64,000 nt of DNA from Firmicutes bacterium HGW-Firmicutes-14 (GTDB lineage Bacteria; Bacillota; Thermincolia; Thermincolales; UBA2595). The stretch is from NCBI GenBank assembly GCA_002840275.1, contig PHAB01000006.1, positions 78,437 to 142,436 of the forward strand, read 5' to 3'. Positions 1 to 8,545 of this stretch are shown piece by piece; positions within the stretch are counted from its first letter, which is position 1, and the number at the start of each line of letters is the position of its first letter. Below the pieces are notes generated by a model. That model did no database searches and had not been told where the DNA came from. It worked only from the letters and a program-made list of their open reading frames with translations. A program made the translations under genes and the position numbers.

Positions 1-2
1 CG

Positions 3-1799
3 GGGGGGTCAGCCCTGGGGGTGTACCTCATCCTGCAGGAGATGCCGCCCGGTATAGACCCGTTATCTCCGGATAACATGCTTGTCTTTTCTGTGTCTCC
101 TTTGACGGGCCTGCCTGTCAGCGGGCAGAGCAGGGTTGTCGTCACAACAAAAAGCCCCCTGACCGGCACAATAGGTGACAGCCAGGCGGGCGGTTTTTTC
201 CCGGCTGCCCTGAAAGCCAACGGCTGGGATGCCGTTGTTATCAGGGGCAGGGCTGAAAAACCGGCCTACCTGTACATTGACGGGGACCGTGCGGAAGTCA
301 GGCCTGCGGGCCACCTATGGGGCAAAGTGACAGGAGAAGCCGAAAGGCTTATAAAGAGTGAAAACAGTGATGAAAAGCTGGAGGTAGCTCAGATTGGGCC
401 TGCGGGTGAGAACCTGGTCCGGTTTGCATGTATTATAAATATGAACAACAGGGCAAACGGCAGGAACGGGACAGGGGCGGTAATGGGGTCCAAGAACCTG
501 AAAGCCGTGGTGGTCAAAAAAGCCAGGCGGACTGACATATATGATAAGGAGCTTTTCTCCCAGCTGGCCGGGAGTGTAAAGCAGAGACTGAAAACCAATG
601 AAGCGGTCAGTGGCCTTGGGGAAAACGGGACTGCAGGAGATGTCACTTTTCTGCAGGAATCGGGGTACCTGCCCACAAGGAACTGGACTTCGGGACATTT
701 TCCCGAAGGGGCAGACAAAATCAGCGGCCTGGCCATGACAGAGACAATTCTTAAAGAACGTGATACCTGTTTTGCCTGTGCCGTAAGATGCAAGAGGGTT
801 GTGGAAATACCGGGCAAAGTTGACCCCCTGTACGGCGGACCTGAATATGAAACCGTAGCATCACTGGGTTCTTACTGCGGGGTATCTGACTTGGAAACAA
901 TAGCCCTGGCCAATCAGCTCTGCAATATGTACGGCCTTGATACCATCTCCTGTGGGGGGACCATCTCTTTTGCCATGGAGTGCTATGAGAAAGGCCTGAT
1001 AACAAAGGAACAGACGGGGGGACTTGAACTTAAGTTCGGCAGCGGTGAGGCAGTAGTCAAATTGGTGGAACTCATTGCCAGGCGTGAGGGCTTCGGGGCG
1101 GTCCTGGCTGAAGGAAGCAGGAGGGCAGCAGAAAAAATAGGTAAAGAAGCTCTGGATTACAGTATCTCGGTCAAAGGACAAGAACTTCCCGCCCATATGC
1201 CCCAGTTCAAGCCGGCGGTGGGCATTATCTATGCAGTCAACCCCTTTGGCGCTGACCACCAATCGTCTGAACATGACCCGCTTCTAATGTCCCCTGAAGA
1301 AAGCAACGAAAGAAAGTGGCTGGCCCAGATAGGCTTATGGAAGGGATATGAAGACCCATATGTAATTGATGATGAAAAAATACGTTTTGCCATTGACAGC
1401 CAGTGCTTTTTCTCAATGCTTGACACCCTCGGACTCTGCCAGTTTGTATGGGGCTGTTCATGGGAACTATATGGCCCTTCAGACATTGTGGAACTGTGTA
1501 AAGCCGGTATCGGCTGGGAAACTTCTTTATTTGAATTAATGCGGGTGGGAGAACGCCGCATAAATATGATGAGATATTTTAATGCAAGGGAAGGATTCAC
1601 CAGAAAAGACGACTATCTGCCGGACAGGATGTTTGACCCCCTGCCTGATGGGCCGTCAAAGGGCAGGCAGATGGATAAACAACAGTTTGCAGAGGCCCTG
1701 GACACGTATTATAAGTTTGCCGGGTGGGACACGGAGACCGGAAACCCCACCGGAGAAACCCTGCGCAGGCTGTCCCTGGGATGGCTGCTGCAGAAATAA
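3..1799 (+). CDS. aor: Aldehyde ferredoxin oxidoreductase, 5' truncated by window edge
   Basis: Tungsten (or molybdenum) bis-pterin enzyme that oxidises aldehydes to carboxylic acids with ferredoxin as electron acceptor, in the cytoplasm. The reading frame is open from base 3 and its first codons (GGSALG) match the glycine-rich start of the AOR N-terminal domain, so the gene begins outside the window; the GTG at 21 is internal. The [4Fe-4S] ligands are visible as C-x2-C-x3-C (CFACAVRC, near 770-795) with the fourth Cys in LDTLGLC near 1435. About 598 residues are visible, close to the usual 600-630. A strong terminator follows the stop. The substrate cannot be told from sequence. Confidence 0.93.
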   Translation, partial: GGSALGVYLILQEMPPGIDPLSPDNMLVFSVSPLTGLPVSGQSRVVVTTKSPLTGTIGDSQAGGFFPAALKANGWDAVVIRGRAEKPAYLYIDGDRAEVRPAGHLWGKVTGEAERLIKSENSDEKLEVAQIGPAGENLVRFACIINMNNRANGRNGTGAVMGSKNLKAVVVKKARRTDIYDKELFSQLAGSVKQRLKTNEAVSGLGENGTAGDVTFLQESGYLPTRNWTSGHFPEGADKISGLAMTETILKERDTCFACAVRCKRVVEIPGKVDPLYGGPEYETVASLGSYCGVSDLETIALANQLCNMYGLDTISCGGTISFAMECYEKGLITKEQTGGLELKFGSGEAVVKLVELIARREGFGAVLAEGSRRAAEKIGKEALDYSISVKGQELPAHMPQFKPAVGIIYAVNPFGADHQSSEHDPLLMSPEESNERKWLAQIGLWKGYEDPYVIDDEKIRFAIDSQCFFSMLDTLGLCQFVWGCSWELYGPSDIVELCKAGIGWETSLFELMRVGERRINMMRYFNAREGFTRKDDYLPDRMFDPLPDGPSKGRQMDKQQFAEALDTYYKFAGWDTETGNPTGETLRRLSLGWLLQK

Positions 1800-1862
1800 G
1801 GGAATTTATAATTTGCCGGCGGATTATATGAGCAGCAATAACGCGGACAGTTGACACAACAA

Positions 1863-1895
1863 GAGGGCAGCCCAATGGGCTGCCCTCAGATTTTT
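1863..1895 (+). terminator. Rho-independent terminator of the AOR gene
   Basis: A perfect 11-bp stem (GAGGGCAGCCC / GGGCTGCCCTC) with a 3-nt loop is followed by a T run at 1891-1895. It lies between the convergent AOR gene and the pentaheme cytochrome gene. The T run is on the plus-strand side, so it mainly serves AOR. Confidence 0.85.
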
Positions 1896-1920
1896 ACCAA
1901 TTTCACTATATTCAGTTTGT

Positions 1921-2937
1921 TTATCTAATCACTGCATTCGGTACATCCTTACCGGTTACCAGTTTATAGGACTGCTGGAGAAGCTGAACAGTATATATAG
2001 GATTGTGGATCCCCTTACTGCCGTCAAAATCTACAAAGAAGTAGTTCCATGCAGCCTTATAAAGTTCTTCTGACGGGGCTTCTTCAGAAACTTCCTTGGC
2101 GGCGTTTTCCCATTCAACACTACCGTGAGAACTGATGAAGGCAACATACTTGCCGTCTGCAGCCAGTTTCTCATCGATTGCCCCTTTAACAAGTTCCATC
2201 AGGCCCTGGACTTCATCCTGGATACCTTCGGCTGTACCGTCACCGTCATAATCAGCGAAAGCCGTACGATTATAGGTATCTAACCCGTTATGGCACGAGC
2301 CACAGGCATTTGCAGCAGTTGCCGGGTCCATTTTGAATGTGTGGCTGCTGTAACCATTGTCATTTTTGGCCAGGTGGCAGGCAACACATGCGTCGGCAAC
2401 GGTGGCGTGGGCAGAAGTGAGATATACTTTACCGTCTGCTTCGGCCCCATTAATTCCGGCGAGCATGTCTCCCTGGACACTGTGGTGAGGAGATGAAGCG
2501 TTATCAGGAACTTTGCCCCGCCCATTGTGACAGGATATACAAAGGTTCGCTTTCCCCAGGGCAATTTCCCCGATGGCTGTTTTAACCGAGGCTGCTTCCA
2601 TGAGGCCCTTTCCGGTTTCACCGTGACAGGTGTCACAGGTAGTGGATTCAACCTCGTTATTTATGGCAGCCAAAGTTTCAGCCTTGCCGGCAAAGGCTTT
2701 GCCATTATGGCAGGTCATACATTTTCCCTGCTCCCGTAATGCGGGAGAGTCTTCAGCTGTATCGACTATGGCATGTCCTGAGGCTTCCCATTCCTTGTTG
2801 ATTTCTGCCGCCACATCTACTTTGGAATCCGGGGTCTTGGTGTCTTCAGTACCCTTGCTTGTATCTCCGCCGGAACATCCGGCAGCCAGAAGCAGGGCAA
2901 AAACAACCGTAAATATAAAAAAAAGTTTTCTTTTCAT
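1921..2937 (-). CDS. Pentaheme c-type cytochrome lipoprotein
   Basis: Exported electron carrier anchored by a lipid to the outer face of the membrane. The start at 2937 (MKRKLFF) is preferred over an upstream in-frame codon because GGGGAGG sits just before it and it gives a proper lipoprotein signal: basic N-terminus, hydrophobic core and lipobox LAAGC with Cys21. Five CXXCH haem sites follow (CMTCH, CDTCH, CISCH, CVACH, CGSCH). The C-terminal ~100 residues have no haem motif and no family I recognise. Extra histidines (HAIVD, HHSVQG, HATVAD, HTFKMD) could be distal haem ligands. It is convergent with AOR and lies downstream of the pilus operon in the same direction, behind a weak terminator, so it probably has its own promoter. 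Confidence 0.9.
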   Translation of the reverse strand: MKRKLFFIFTVVFALLLAAGCSGGDTSKGTEDTKTPDSKVDVAAEINKEWEASGHAIVDTAEDSPALREQGKCMTCHNGKAFAGKAETLAAINNEVESTTCDTCHGETGKGLMEAASVKTAIGEIALGKANLCISCHNGRGKVPDNASSPHHSVQGDMLAGINGAEADGKVYLTSAHATVADACVACHLAKNDNGYSSHTFKMDPATAANACGSCHNGLDTYNRTAFADYDGDGTAEGIQDEVQGLMELVKGAIDEKLAADGKYVAFISSHGSVEWENAAKEVSEEAPSEELYKAAWNYFFVDFDGSKGIHNPIYTVQLLQQSYKLVTGKDVPNAVIR

Positions 2938-2951
2938 GGTTTTCCTCCCCT

Positions 2952-3018
2952 TTACTAAAATATGTAATACTATACTCATTCGACATAATTCGCTAAATTC
3001 CTACTAAATTAAGTAATA
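2952..3018 (-). promoter_or_regulatory. Paired dyad sites upstream of the pentaheme cytochrome
   Basis: Two similar imperfect palindromes, TTACTAAAATATGTAATA (2952-2969) and CTACTAAATTAAGTAATA (3001-3018), lie 49 bp apart between the cytochrome start and the end of pilO. They resemble, more weakly, the TACTAC/GTAGTA dyads near 15.2 and 45.1 kb. A TATAGT-like -10 on the minus strand lies between them. Binding by a dimeric regulator is inference. Confidence 0.35.
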
Positions 3019-3041
3019 ATTTGTGAGTTTTTTTGGAAACT

Positions 3042-3058
3042 AAAAAGGGAGGCTCCCT
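3042..3058 (-). terminator. Weak terminator after pilO
   Basis: On the minus strand, AGGGA-GCC-TCCCT is followed by TTTT. The stem is only 5 bp, so some readthrough from the pilus operon into the cytochrome gene is possible. Confidence 0.45.
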
Positions 3059-3084
3059 GAAGACCCTCTCTTTTCGGTATCGTG

Positions 3085-3585
3085 TTAATTTTGGCCCATC
3101 GCGAAAACTGTAACCTTCATCATTCCTCTCAGACCATTCTCCAGGGACTGCAACTGCAGGCTTGAGATTGTGCACAGGCGGGGCTGATTCTCAACCTGGC
3201 TTATGAATTCAATCACATCATCCCTGGCACCCTCCAGGATCAGGTTTATCCCAAGACTTCGGACTTCACCGGCTGTCACGGGTTTATCCTGGGTGACCTG
3301 TATCACCCGGACTCTGTTGTCTTCCGCCAGCTTATTCAGCAGGCTGAGGGATTTCTCGCTCTCCAACTGCTCCGGCAGGGTTTTTTGCGGCCTCTCCGGT
3401 TGAGGTTTGGAGTTGTTTTCAGCTGTGATATCCTGTACCTGGTTCTCCAGGCTGGTTACCAGGGCTTTCTCGGCGGTAAGGTTAGTACTTACCGGCAGAT
3501 AAAAGAAGAAATATACCACAAGGATTTCGACTATGAGGACTGTAGAGAGAAGCCTGACATTTTTTAGAACGCCGCGAAGTGTCAT
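3085..3585 (-). CDS. pilO: Type IV pilus inner-membrane assembly protein PilO
   Basis: PilO pairs with PilN in the inner-membrane alignment complex that couples the cytoplasmic motor to the pilin pool. The 166-residue protein has one N-terminal membrane helix (about residues 14-30), a coiled-coil stretch and a C-terminal ferredoxin-like fold, the usual PilO plan. The start overlaps the pilN stop (ATGA), implying translational coupling. It is the last gene of the pil operon. Identification rests on architecture and gene order more than on sharp motifs. Confidence 0.8.
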   Translation of the reverse strand: MTLRGVLKNVRLLSTVLIVEILVVYFFFYLPVSTNLTAEKALVTSLENQVQDITAENNSKPQPERPQKTLPEQLESEKSLSLLNKLAEDNRVRVIQVTQDKPVTAGEVRSLGINLILEGARDDVIEFISQVENQPRLCTISSLQLQSLENGLRGMMKVTVFAMGQN

Positions 3586-4100
3586 AACCCATCACCCCTT
3601 TTCACCGAACCCTGCAGTTCGAAGGAGTAATTTTCAGGGGCTGTTTCCTGGATGGATACCACTGCAAGCCCCTCAAATCCCGGGTGTTTTTTCAGCTCAC
3701 CGGTAAAATTGGTTATCTGCTGCTGAGAATTTCCGGTTCCGGAAATGACTATAACCATTGTCTCGAACCTGGTTAACCGGGTTAGCGTGAATCCGGGCGG
3801 TGCCTTTTCAAACACTTCCTTAATTAGGGGGGATATTTCAGGATTTTCAGCGGTCAGCTGTCTGATGATTGATACCTGTTTTTCTTTCCCGCCGTCCGGT
3901 AATACATTTCCTGTCAATTGGCCGAGGGTACCCTGAAGTACCGCGCTTTTGTTCCTGGCCTGGGATAATTCACTGTACAGGGAAAGGATATATATGAAAG
4001 AAAATATTAAAATGGAAACAATCAGGGCAATAAGATAGAGCGAAGTATTTTTGCGCGGTGGTTCGATGTATGACTGGGGGAGCAGGTTTATATCCCTCAT
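3582..4100 (-). CDS. pilN: Type IV pilus assembly protein PilN
   Basis: Bitopic membrane protein that binds PilM through its cytoplasmic N-terminus and PilO through its extracytoplasmic domain. The diagnostic N-terminal motif RDINLLP (residues 2-8) is present, followed by a membrane helix (about 20-42), a coiled coil and a ferredoxin-like domain. It has 172 residues, normal for the family. It overlaps pilM and pilO by 4 nt at each end. Confidence 0.9.
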   Translation of the reverse strand: MRDINLLPQSYIEPPRKNTSLYLIALIVSILIFSFIYILSLYSELSQARNKSAVLQGTLGQLTGNVLPDGGKEKQVSIIRQLTAENPEISPLIKEVFEKAPPGFTLTRLTRFETMVIVISGTGNSQQQITNFTGELKKHPGFEGLAVVSIQETAPENYSFELQGSVKRGDGL

Positions 4101-5065
4101 GACCCTGACCCCCTTACTGCCAGCCCAAGGCTCAGGCTTAATGTATAGCTGTGGGTGGCTGCTTTGGCTTCTGCCTCAGGGGATATATTGAAAACAGGGA
4201 AGGGGTTAAGGGCTTCTACCACGGCACCCAGTTCTTTTTCCAGGAAGTCTTCCAGTTCCTTAAGGACAGACAGGCCGCCGGCCAGTATTATCCCGGAGAT
4301 ATCATCATCCCGGTGCTGGACCTGATAGAACTTGACAGAACGCTCTACCTCATGTACAAGCTTGCCCACCCAGGAGTTTAATTCACTATCACCAGGGAGT
4401 TGGTATCCTCCCAGGGGTATGACCCGGTAAAAACTCAGGCGTGCCTCTTTAAAAAAGCTCAGACCGGTAAACCTGTCCCCCAGGTCAATGAGAATGACTG
4501 TCCCGGTATCCCAGTTCTTTCTCAGGCCTTTATCCCGGTCGCTTATCCTGTCCAGCCTGCCGATCAGGCGGGCCAGGGCCAGTGGTTCAATATCCGCTGC
4601 AGTCAGGGTAAAGCCGGCTTCCCTGATACAATCACAGTAGCCTGCTACAGTCTGTTCCTCAGCTGCGGCCAGCATCACATTCATTGTACCGTTGTCCCCG
4701 GGAGTGGTCTGAAAGTCAAAAACGGCGCTGCCGGTAAAAGGGATGTTTTTCGAAAGTTCCCACTTTAGCGCTTCCCGGGTTTCTTCCCGGTTCATGAGGG
4801 GCATTTCCAGGTGCCGGATCACAACATTGAGCGGATTGACAGCAAAGCAAACGCTCTTGTTTTTAAACCCACCGTCAATTGCTGCTTCCCGGAGGGCTTT
4901 GACCAGTTCTTCCGGTTTAGCCACTGCTCCATCGATGATTGTCCCGTCAACCGGCCGGGAGACCCCAATTTTCTGTATAACGGGTGTGGGTTTGTTTTCT
5001 GTTTCGACGGCACGGATAGAATTTGTGCTTATATCAAGTCCTATATGGCCCCTGGTGCCAAACAT
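4097..5065 (-). CDS. pilM: Type IV pilus assembly ATPase-fold protein PilM
   Basis: Actin-like cytoplasmic protein that binds the INLLP tail of PilN. The N-terminus shows the actin-fold phosphate-1 segment (HIGLDISTNSIRAVE), and phosphate-2 and adenosine segments are seen as LIDLGDRFTGLS and GIILAGG. It has 322 residues, slightly shorter than the usual ~350. GGAGGAGG precedes the ATG at 5065. It begins the coupled MNO block and follows pilX by 20 bp. Confidence 0.92.
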   Translation of the reverse strand: MFGTRGHIGLDISTNSIRAVETENKPTPVIQKIGVSRPVDGTIIDGAVAKPEELVKALREAAIDGGFKNKSVCFAVNPLNVVIRHLEMPLMNREETREALKWELSKNIPFTGSAVFDFQTTPGDNGTMNVMLAAAEEQTVAGYCDCIREAGFTLTAADIEPLALARLIGRLDRISDRDKGLRKNWDTGTVILIDLGDRFTGLSFFKEARLSFYRVIPLGGYQLPGDSELNSWVGKLVHEVERSVKFYQVQHRDDDISGIILAGGLSVLKELEDFLEKELGAVVEALNPFPVFNISPEAEAKAATHSYTLSLSLGLAVRGSGS

Positions 5066-5085
5066 CGTATTCCTCCTCCGGTATA

Positions 5086-5631
5086 CTAGTACTCCTGCCA
5101 GCCTGTAATTTCATATTTCTCCAGCCGACCGTCCGGGCCGCCGGTTTCGTTCCTGACTGATGCTTCAATGGTCCTGACCGTGCCCTGGTAACTGCCCTGG
5201 GCCCTGATGACGATATCCACCTGGTTCCTGAACAGTTCAACTGATACTTCCCCGGTTTCTTTCCCGGCGCTGTCAGTGACCTTCAGGTTGTCGATGTCAG
5301 CATCAGGGTCTGTATCCAGGAGAAACCTGTTGGGGTTATCGGGGTCTGAAGTGTCAGGAGAGGACTTGAGGATTTTTTGGGATAGACATTCACTTAAGCT
5401 TTTCTCCCGGAGTACCCATATCACCCTGTTGATCCCTGCTTCAGCCAGGTAGCCGGCCTGCCATTCGGCATAATCGTCCAGCCCCATCCTGAGCTCTGAT
5501 GCGGCAAAGGTGCCGTAACCCAGCGCCAGTACGGATATGAGGGCGACCAGGGAGATGGCCAGGATCAGTGCCGAACCCTTTTTATTTTTAATGAAATGTA
5601 CCGGTGCCGTCCCGTTGAACAGATTAAGCAC
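5086..5631 (-). CDS. PilX-like minor pilin/pilus assembly protein
   Basis: Membrane-anchored minor pilin with an N-terminal KKGSALILAISLVALISVLALGYG-type helix typical of PilX proteins, which often lack the strict G/FTLxE prepilin site. The start chosen is GTG at 5631, because GGAGGTAA overlaps the stop of the preceding gene and sits 4-5 nt before it; earlier in-frame ATGs lack a good site. The residue after the helix is Glu within AASELRMG. It probably initiates pili or is incorporated at the tip together with the neighbouring minor pilins. Confidence 0.72.
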   Translation of the reverse strand: MLNLFNGTAPVHFIKNKKGSALILAISLVALISVLALGYGTFAASELRMGLDDYAEWQAGYLAEAGINRVIWVLREKSLSECLSQKILKSSPDTSDPDNPNRFLLDTDPDADIDNLKVTDSAGKETGEVSVELFRNQVDIVIRAQGSYQGTVRTIEASVRNETGGPDGRLEKYEITGWQEY

Positions 5632-5635
5632 TCCG

Positions 5636-6754
5636 TTACCTCCCATGGAAGGTGACACTGGATTTGAGGTTATATGAACTGTTCTGCTTGTTATCCGGGT
5701 TCCTGTTCATAAAGGAAAGTTCGATCTCCGCCAGGTTGGGTTTGCTGCTGTCCCGCCGGACCGTGAATTTATCCAGGCCGTCGGCGACCCTGTACTGCTG
5801 TTCCTGGTTCTTGCGATAATACAGTTCCTTGTTTTCCGAGAAATAACTGAAGGAGTTATAGAACAGGCTGAGGCCGCTCCAGGATGCTGAAACCACGCCT
5901 GTGTCTTCCTGGGTTTCAAGTCCGAGGCGGACAAAGGCCAGGCTGTTTTCTTTTGACCAGGATTCGTGTTTAACCAGTTCTATAGGGGGTATCTCGGTAT
6001 TATCCAGGTACAGGGTTACCCATTGGGTGAATTCATTGTACCCGCGCGGTTCAAGTACCAGGCGCAGGAGGTGCTCTCCTGACAGGTCGACAGGCTTGTC
6101 ATATGTCCAAACAGTGCTGCCGTTGCCGTTCATATTCTCAACGATATTGAGCACTCCTGAACCGTCGAGTCTGACCCCGACAAAGTTCTTTTCATTGGGC
6201 ACAGTCAGGCCATCTTCTGTTGTTGGGCCTATTAGGTAAAGGACCGCTCTGCTTCCGGGTTTCAATGAAGACCCGTCTATCTTGGTTTCCACATGAAGGT
6301 GTCCCTTCACAGTGGGCTTTACCAGGGCAAAGGGCCCTGAAGTGTCCAGGTGGTATACACTTCCGGCAACTCCCCGGTTCATCGTGACTGTGAACCGGTT
6401 TTTTTCGCGTTTCACTGTCCCGTCAAAGGAACCAGTGCCTTTGCCTGTCCATATCCTTTCATCATCGAAGGAGTCTGCCAGTTTGTTGTCGGTGAGGACT
6501 TCCAGCCGGAACCCTTGGGCAGTATCAACGGTATGTATTTTGAACCCGTTTCTGACTGCCTTGGTTATTTTCTGCATTACCAGCCTTCCCTGGTCCTGGT
6601 TGTCCGCATATTCGCCACCCCATTTATAGGACCTGGTGGAATAATCATACACGGCCCACAGACTGACGGTTACCAGGCTCAGTAACAGCACTGCAGCAAT
6701 AACCTCTACCAGGGTGAGGCCTTTTTGGTTATTTAAATATTTTGCGATCTTCAT
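5636..6754 (-). CDS. PilW-like minor pilin with a large jelly-roll insert
   Basis: Prepilin with a canonical class III signal: short basic leader, cleavage after Gly in QKG/LTLVEVIAAVLLL and Glu at mature position 5. At 372 residues it is much longer than an ordinary PilW/GspJ. Between the N-terminal helix and the last ~70 pilin-like residues lies a beta-rich block of about 210 residues (roughly 85-300) with repeated features of a LamG/concanavalin-type sandwich (SFDGTVKREKNRFTVTM, GHLHVETKIDG, FVGVRLDG, WVTLYLDN). This suggests a binding domain displayed at the pilus tip. The fold assignment is by eye and needs a profile search. Confidence 0.75.
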   Translation of the reverse strand: MKIAKYLNNQKGLTLVEVIAAVLLLSLVTVSLWAVYDYSTRSYKWGGEYADNQDQGRLVMQKITKAVRNGFKIHTVDTAQGFRLEVLTDNKLADSFDDERIWTGKGTGSFDGTVKREKNRFTVTMNRGVAGSVYHLDTSGPFALVKPTVKGHLHVETKIDGSSLKPGSRAVLYLIGPTTEDGLTVPNEKNFVGVRLDGSGVLNIVENMNGNGSTVWTYDKPVDLSGEHLLRLVLEPRGYNEFTQWVTLYLDNTEIPPIELVKHESWSKENSLAFVRLGLETQEDTGVVSASWSGLSLFYNSFSYFSENKELYYRKNQEQQYRVADGLDKFTVRRDSSKPNLAEIELSFMNRNPDNKQNSSYNLKSSVTFHGR

Positions 6755-6773
6755 AAAATGACCACCTGTGCAA

Positions 6774-7187
6774 TTACTTGCCGGTCACCTGTGTCACCAG
6801 GTTTACCGTCTGGTGGGCCTGTTCCCCCCACTTGACGGTAACTTCAACCTGGATCAGGTTGAAGGACCCGCTGAATAATTCTTTCATCATTACCTTTTTG
6901 GAATAACCTGAATAAGGCTCTGCCATCCGGACAAAGCCGGCGCTGCCTTCCCTGTATTCGGGGGGAATGGTTATCTTAGCGGCTTTGCCCAGGGCTGCCT
7001 TTTGGGATTCCATTTCATTCTGGGCCAGGTAGACCGCCTGGCTCTTTTTGCCTGCCTGGATCATAGTATTATTGGCATTGGTAATCCCGCCCATAAGGGG
7101 CAGGAGTGCAACAGCCAGCAGGGTGACCGCTGCAATTACTTCGATAAGTGTGGTCCCTTTTTCATCCCGCACCGGCTGCCACCTCAC
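6774..7187 (-). CDS. PilV/GspI-like minor pilin
   Basis: 137-residue prepilin with cleavage site EKG/TTLIEVIAAVTLLAVALL and Glu at mature position 5. Residues after the helix (QAVYLAQNEMESQKA) match the PilV/GspI family pattern. It starts at GTG 7187, overlapping the stop of the GspH-like gene (GTGA), so it is translationally coupled. It is one of four consecutive minor pilins that probably form the pilus-initiating tip complex. Confidence 0.82.
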   Translation of the reverse strand: MRWQPVRDEKGTTLIEVIAAVTLLAVALLPLMGGITNANNTMIQAGKKSQAVYLAQNEMESQKAALGKAAKITIPPEYREGSAGFVRMAEPYSGYSKKVMMKELFSGSFNLIQVEVTVKWGEQAHQTVNLVTQVTGK

Positions 7188-7771
7188 TTTAGGGTTATCT
7201 GGCCCCAGGGTCTGCTTATTTCAACAGATACAGTCTTATTTTCACCTTTAAGGTAGACAAAACCTGAAACCGTGCCCCAGCTGTCACCGATAATATCCCC
7301 GTTATGGTCAAAGGCCAGCTGTATCCCTGGTTTGACCAGGCTCAGGGAGCCGGGAATGTCTTCCACAAAATCTACCCCCTCCGGGAGCTCGATATCTTCC
7401 ACATACCCGTCTTTGTCCAGGGGAGAGGTGTTCCCGAGCTTATCTGCATAGACAATGCGGTACCGGGCCAGGCCGGGGGTGGTTTCCCCGGTTGCCTCAT
7501 TGACCGATTCTGTTCCGGGATAGAATATGACCCGTACCGAGATGTTGCCCGAATCATGGTCATATTTCATCCGCATGGCTTCCTGCTGGGCATATTTTAT
7601 ATCCCGCACCAGGATCCGGGCAGCAGTATCCAGGTCATATTTCTTTGTGCTCATATACCGCGGTATGGCCACTGCCGCCAGGATCCCCAGGATGACAACA
7701 ACGGCCATTATTTCCACCAGGGTAAAACCATGCCTGTTTTTGACAAAACAAAGTCTCTTTTTCAGACTCAA
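7184..7771 (-). CDS. GspH/FimT-like minor pilin
   Basis: Prepilin with site RHG/FTLVEIMAVVVILGILAAVAIPRY. The open frame extends upstream into pilD, but the true start is probably TTG at 7771: AGGTG overlaps the pilD stop and precedes it by 6 nt, giving the compact leader MSLKKRLCFVKNRHG. The mature protein is about 180 residues with a beta-rich C-terminus typical of GspH/FimT pseudopilins. It is the first of the minor pilin set. Confidence 0.82.
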   Translation of the reverse strand: MSLKKRLCFVKNRHGFTLVEIMAVVVILGILAAVAIPRYMSTKKYDLDTAARILVRDIKYAQQEAMRMKYDHDSGNISVRVIFYPGTESVNEATGETTPGLARYRIVYADKLGNTSPLDKDGYVEDIELPEGVDFVEDIPGSLSLVKPGIQLAFDHNGDIIGDSWGTVSGFVYLKGENKTVSVEISRPWGQITLK

Positions 7772-7785
7772 ATTATTCACCTGCT

Positions 7786-8526
7786 TCAAAATCCAATGAT
7801 ATAGTTCAGGTACCATGTAATTATCTGATTGCCCCAAAGCAGGGATATTACCGACCCGGCTGCCAGAAAAGGTCCGAAGGGGATGTGGCTTTTGCGCCCG
7901 GCTTTCCCCAGAACTATTAATGAAACCCCAACGACCGCACCCAGTAAGAAACCCCATAAAAGTGCAGGGATTAACAGTTTCCAGCCCAGGAACAGCCCCA
8001 TGACAGCAGCCAGCTTGACATCCCCGCCGCCCATATTGCCCCTGCTCAGAACAGCCAGGGCCAGCAGCAGTCCGCCGCCCAGGACGAAACCGGCCAGGGA
8101 GGGGGTAACCCCTGTCTTTAACGCAAAGAGTGCCCCTGTTACTGCCCCGAAGGCTGTGACCCTATTGGGGATTATCCTATGGTCCAGGTCGATGAAGGAA
8201 ACGGCAATCAGGATTGCAGTAAAGGTCCAGTAGCTCAAAGCCTGCCAGGAGATTCCATAATATTTATATATCATCAGGAACAAAACCCCTGTTAGCAGCT
8301 CAACAAAAAAATAACGGGGTGATATTTTGGCCTTGCAAGAGGCACATTTGCCCCCCTGTACCAGGAAGCTGGCAAGGGGTATAAGATTGTACCATTTGAG
8401 GGTTGTCCCGCAGCCCGGGCAATAGGACCTGGGCCGTGAAACAGAACCACCTGCCGGCAGGCGGTAGATGACAACATTAAGAAAACTTCCTATACAAAGG
8501 CCCAGTAAAAAAACGAAAAGACTCAT
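7786..8526 (-). CDS. pilD: Prepilin peptidase / N-methyltransferase
   Basis: Polytopic membrane aspartyl protease that removes prepilin leaders and methylates the new N-terminus. Both catalytic Asp motifs are visible (FIDLDHRIIPN and GGGDVKL). The cytoplasmic four-Cys zinc motif (CPGCG ... CASCK) and the N-terminal GSFLNVVIYRLP box of bifunctional enzymes are also present. The 246 residues predict about seven or eight helices. It serves the five prepilins encoded around it. Confidence 0.95.
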   Translation of the reverse strand: MSLFVFLLGLCIGSFLNVVIYRLPAGGSVSRPRSYCPGCGTTLKWYNLIPLASFLVQGGKCASCKAKISPRYFFVELLTGVLFLMIYKYYGISWQALSYWTFTAILIAVSFIDLDHRIIPNRVTAFGAVTGALFALKTGVTPSLAGFVLGGGLLLALAVLSRGNMGGGDVKLAAVMGLFLGWKLLIPALLWGFLLGAVVGVSLIVLGKAGRKSHIPFGPFLAAGSVISLLWGNQIITWYLNYIIGF

Positions 8527-8545
8527 ATATCCTCCGGAATATTAG

